Assembly (NCBI GenBank): GCA_905250885.1
Contig: CAJNOQ010002752.1
Coordinates: 1 to 22,817, forward strand
Length of the DNA stretch: 22,817 nucleotides
Source of the DNA: Didymodactylos carnosus
Taxonomy: Eukaryota; Rotifera; Eurotatoria; Philodinida; Philodinidae
Direction: 5' to 3'
The translations under genes and the position numbers were made by a program. Each line of letters starts with the position of its first letter. Positions within the stretch are counted from its first letter, which is position 1. Below, in pieces: positions 19,284 to 22,817 of the stretch. The notes beneath the pieces were generated by a model, which was not told the origin of the DNA, did no database searches, and saw nothing but the letters and a program-made list of their open reading frames with translations.

Positions 19284-19597
19284 ATGTGGCAACATCTCAA
19301 TATCTTAGTCAAATTGCATGAAAACGAAATGTTATTTTCGCCGAGATCAATATTCAAACCTATATCAGTCGAAGAGTTCAACAACACTTTAACATTAATA
19401 AATTTACAGTTGTGTAAAAATAATTTGTCTATTCATGTAATCCAACAGTACATAAAAGAAATTAGCTCAACACTTGGTTTTCCATTTCGAACTCATCATC
19501 ATCTTCCAAACATAGTTCAGCAAGCAAAAAACGTCACAGCAGACAGCGAAGTAAACGTAAAACAACCTATCAAATGTTAAAACGTCTGGCCAAGTAG
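19284..19597 (+). pseudogene. broken reading frame with a basic, NLS-like tail in a shifted frame
   Basis: A frame starting ATG at 19284, right after an acceptor-like GACACAG, encodes 98 residues (MWQHLNILVKLHENEM..., EEFNNTLTLINLQLCKNNL...) and stops at 19580. A second plus-strand frame, open from 19466 to the TAG at 19595-19597, encodes SSSSKHSSASKKRHSRQRS followed by KRKTTYQMLKRLAK, a convincing Lys/Arg-rich C-terminus. The two would join by a frameshift between about 19466 and 19500. The most likely explanation is a frameshifted pseudogene or mobile-element ORF. I do not recognise the protein; a small DNA- or RNA-binding protein is possible. Confidence 0.3.
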
Positions 19598-20690
19598 ATG
19601 AGTAAGTCTCTGAATCAAATGTAATCCGTGCTCAATTTGTGCTAGTTCTAAACGATAATATATGATGATCGGTAATGCATTATGCGATAATAGAATTAAA
19701 ATCAAGCATTACGTTTTGTCACTTTTCTGTTAGATTGGTTTCAGATCCTACTTTGTCTTGTCAATTGCCAGTACACTGAGGAAAATTCTGAAATAGCTGA
19801 CTTTTTGTAGAAAACGTGTCGAACACCAGAAAAAAATTTACCAAAATCTTATGAATCCCGTGTTTTTCTGCTCTTGATTGAGATTGTAACCTTAAAGTAT
19901 ACTCAAATTACTTTATAATCAACTATCAGTTCCAAAAGGTACAGCGCTGCACTTTAGCTATTTAGCCTGGTAACCAAAGTTTTTAAAGTTTTAACAACCA
20001 ACGACAAATACTTATATATTGTAAATCTCAAAATGGTAGTTTCCGCAGTACCACGCTCCAGTGAGCGTATTTTGCCAAAAAATTAACATCAGCCTCAGAG
20101 AACGATGAGGCTCGCGTTTTCATTTTGTTCTTTATGAAAAATCTGTGCACAGTTAGAACCAGCATTTATTTTTTGGACAGACCTGCGTATACTGGACATT
20201 GTAGTGCAAAAGTTTTCTGGAATCCTCAGGAAGATCTGCAGGTGTCCTCCTGATTCTTGTCTAAAGACACACCACAACTTTTACTTGCCGAATTACGCAC
20301 GGAACAAGTCCGAAAGTTTTCAACTCTCAGCCTTCTTGGAGTTGCTTAATGATTAACCATCTGTTAGGTGTAGTTCTTTCGTGATTATTCGACTCTAGCA
20401 GTTTTCGCGTATTTGAGACAATTTTTTCGCTTTCAACGCATATCAAACCGTATCGTTCTGCCCTCTATTGTATTCATCGTTTCTCATTAATTCTGATAAA
20501 CTCAACATGTTTAGGACACTCTCTTAGTTGCCTTCTATATATCTTCGAAATATTTAAAATAAAATTATCGTGCATTGATTGGCTCATCCAGGAGTATCTG
20601 ACGATCATTTTTTCATGTTTTGCAGACACACACACACATACACAACTCTTTTATAAGATCCTTGACTAATGCCAATGGAATTCTTTTGCT
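19598..20690. other. stretch without a supportable gene
   Basis: A minus-strand 60-residue frame at 20095-20277 has no domain. There is a small hairpin at about 20091-20110 (GCCTCA...TGAGGC) and a short CA run at 20626-20638. Nothing else is convincing. Confidence 0.35.
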
Positions 20691-21014
20691 GTGTCAATAG
20701 CAAAAAAAACGAATTCTATTAGACTAGATTGTATCAGTATCGAAATATTTGTCCAGCGACAACAACAACATCAGCAAAAAACATGTGGAGTTTATATAAA
20801 TTGCAATGATCTCTCATCTTTTTGGCTTTTAAATACTCATGAATCAGCGTTCATAAGAAATGGTTGGTTATGGAAATCGAAAATCGGACATCGGACTGTT
20901 AATATGATGACATACTAAAATGGCCATTTAATTTTAAAAGTTTGTTTGTATTGTGGACCAACAGGAAAATGTTGTCATGTACCAGGTACTTTTTCCACCA
21001 GATCCAAAAAGTAA
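20691..21014 (+). pseudogene. broken reading frame ending in a Cys-rich (zinc-knuckle-like) motif
   Basis: One frame runs from a TTG at 20691 to TAA at 21012-21014 with a single internal TAA at 20916-20918. Before that stop it reads QKTCGVYINCNDLSSFWLL and NGWLWKSKIGHRTVN. After it, NGHLILKVCLYCGPTGKCCH then VPGTFSTRSKK, with C-x2-C-x5-C-C-H spacing as in small zinc-binding knuckles. The continuity across one stop suggests a recently broken gene or element ORF. I do not recognise a family. The 5' boundary is not established. Confidence 0.3.
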
Positions 21015-21767
21015 TTTATTCTGAAAATCTGTTCTCATACCCAATGCGTTACCAGATGTTCGTTTTACTTTTTAATTCTTTATTTTAAAAAATAAAATAA
21101 GAGAAAATGAATTGCGCAGCGTTTGTTCTTGTAGACACACACACAAATACACCACATTGTCAACATTTTGAATAAAGTCCATCAGAATATCAGTTTCACT
21201 TTTGAAGTCGAGCAGAATGATCAATTATATAAGTTCATGGTTCATGCTTGAATGAATTTAAATGTTGCACGCAGAATTCAACAACAAAATTTCGTACGAT
21301 ATTATGAAAAAAATTTATTGTTATTCACCACAAAAACAAAACAATACTTTCTGCCATACTCCTCAACCCTTATCTCATAGCCAAGCTAAATTTTAGTAAA
21401 AGAGAGACAATTTATATAAAACTGAGATTGCAAGAATTCCACTCCTGTCAAAAACTCACGCTTGGACAATGATTGATCAGCTTTTTTCGTTGTTATACCA
21501 TAAAGCATCTTGCAAAAACTGCATTGAATGAAACACATGATATGCAGTACGACGATAACGCATACAAAAATTAAGGTACGTTTATCGCTGAATTTATTCT
21601 GCTAAAATGGACTGTTAGTTTATTGCACAATTGTATCTAATGGGGTTCTGTGGTTGTATTGTATCGCTACTATACCGGTGTTCCCTCAATGACACTGAGT
21701 TCAAAACTTGTTTTTCGATATGGGTTTCCTTTGAAAGCTTTGAATTCACGCATATCGACATAAAAAA
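21015..21767. other. stretch without a supportable gene
   Basis: AT-rich sequence with a short ACACAC run near 21135. I see no gene, inverted repeat or element boundary before the foldback element begins at about 21768. Confidence 0.35.
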
Positions 21768-22501
21768 GGGGGATCCACAAGTTCTGAAACGATTTCTAGA
21801 ACGATGAATTTACAAACCGTTCCAGAAAAAAAATTCCTTACTATACCAAACGAGAGGCAATTTAATTCTCTGCAAGACTGTATATTCATTTTTAAGATTC
21901 ATCGTTGATGCTTGTCACAGTAAGTCTCACAATACATAAACTTCTAAGTCCATCGACGTTTCTAGAACTAAAAAACGTTTTGACTATAAATCCAAAGTTC
22001 AAATAATTAGTTTATAGACCAAAAGATGCAAAATTTTGCGCTCTATTAGACTGTGTAACTTACAAATTAATCTACTACTTTTTTTATCTGAAAAACTAGA
22101 GAATACTGGTTGTCGCCAAGATGTCCGAAAAATAGGAGAAAGTTACTTTTCTTAAACTCGTTCTGATTTCATCTAAAAAATCATTGTTTGTCATTAAAAC
22201 CAAACATCATATTGTAGAAAATTTCTTACTGAATTTTTCGGTATACCTTGTTTTGTTGAATAAGTGATTTTTAGCGAGGTTTTGCGCAAAAAAATTGACT
22301 TTTTTGAGGTGCAATTAAGAAGTTTGGAGCTTTTCCTGTTAGACTTACTGTGCGAAACATCAAAGGTGAATTTTAAAAATGAATATACAATCTCGTAGAG
22401 AATTAAATTATCTATCGTTTGGTATAGTTAGGAATTTTTTTTTCTGAAACGATTTGTAAATTCATCGTTCTAGAAATCGTTTCAGAAGTTGTGGGACACC
22501 C
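21768..22501. mobile_element. foldback-type non-autonomous DNA transposon with ~164-bp inverted arms
   Basis: The left arm 21768-21931 and right arm 22338-22501 are reverse complements over about 164 bp, with roughly 20 differences (about 87% identity by eye). The outer ends are GGG(T/G)G(T/A)(C/T)CCACAA. GGGTGTCCCACAA on the right arm resembles Tc1/mariner-type ends. Each arm also holds an internal palindrome, TTCTGAAACGATTT...AAATCGTTTCAGAA, so the termini are doubly inverted. The 406-bp centre has no coding frame. A TA duplication cannot be fixed at either end, so the superfamily is tentative. Arm divergence indicates age, or imperfect maintenance. Confidence 0.85.
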
Positions 22502-22684
22502 TTTATCATTTCACAAATTTTACACGTGTTTCTGCAATTTTATCGGTCTAATTTTTCCATGGGGGTATACTTTAAAATTATCTTTTTCCCAATGAGAAAG
22601 TGCTAACTGGAACAGTTAGGAAACTAAGAGGTAAGGATGAACAAATGATTACTTTTGTTAACTATCGTAGTGTTGGATAGTGCT

Positions 22685-22817
22685 ATGTTGACGACTGTGT
22701 GCATTTGTAAGATGCACCCAGGGCAGCCTTGCAGTGAAATTTATTTTTCGACACTTCATACACCATTCGATAGAGAATTTCGCGGTGATCACGAATATCA
22801 CTTCCAAGGCTCTCAGA
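22685..22817 (+). CDS. partial reading frame running off the right edge
   Basis: ATG at 22685 opens a frame of at least 44 codons that is still open at the window end (MLTTVCICKMHPGQPCSEIY, then STLHTPFDREF and GDHEYHFQG). It has three Cys and is GC-richer than the surroundings. An in-frame stop lies about 27 bases upstream of the ATG. I do not recognise it; it could be the start of a gene or a chance frame. Confidence 0.25.
   Translation, partial: MLTTVCICKMHPGQPCSEIYFSTLHTPFDREFRGDHEYHFQGSQ

Noticed and set aside
20626-20638. CA microsatellite
   Set aside because: Only about 13 bases; too short to be notable.
1-22817. CRISPR arrays, tRNA and rRNA genes
   Set aside because: No regularly spaced identical repeats, cloverleaf boxes or rRNA-like conserved stretches were seen by reading; the spliced genes are eukaryotic.

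Overview
This is an AT-rich eukaryotic window. Canonical GT-AG introns, several of only 62-77 bp, interrupt long clean reading frames. Polyadenylation signals follow the genes, and there are no operons or Shine-Dalgarno sites. The mix of very small introns, Asn/Gln/Ser/Thr-rich proteins and many decayed DNA transposons beside a DIRS-like retroelement fits a small invertebrate genome. A bdelloid rotifer (Rotaria/Adineta type) is my best guess, from overall style and not from a diagnostic marker.

Layout. 1-4250 is repeat-rich and gene-poor. It holds the end of a hAT-like element (1-175) abutting a coding scrap, a pair of perfect palindromes (544-600), a pogo/Tigger-like non-autonomous element (736-1225), a pogo-like transposase scrap (1383-1556), and a minus-strand zinc-finger-type exon relic (2152-2679). 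4250-5780 carries a CRE-like site cluster and a single-exon gene for a secreted or GPI-anchored glycoprotein. 5780-7650 contains two short hAT-type elements; the one at 7407-7613 has a perfect 8-bp target duplication.

8150-14909 is the genic core. It has a four-exon C2H2/coiled-coil nuclear protein gene (8150-9983, +), then a five-exon gene (11168-13864, +) for a WRKY/FLYWCH-type zinc finger fused to what looks like a transposase-derived body, and a convergent single-exon four-membrane-span protein (14406-14909, -). For both spliced genes I joined all exons by hand: donors, acceptors and phases agree, giving uninterrupted proteins of 355 and 812 residues.

14910-22817 is again intergenic and mobile DNA. 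A decayed minus-strand DIRS-like retrotransposon occupies 17064-18703, with a lost catalytic residue and a nonsense codon at a conserved Trp. Two broken reading frames lie near 19284-19597 and 20691-21014. A foldback-type element with ~164-bp inverted arms occupies 21768-22501, and a partial reading frame runs off the right edge. The most interesting item is the 812-residue gene. It seems to be an intact, spliced host gene descended from a DDE transposase that has lost a catalytic Asp, a candidate domestication.
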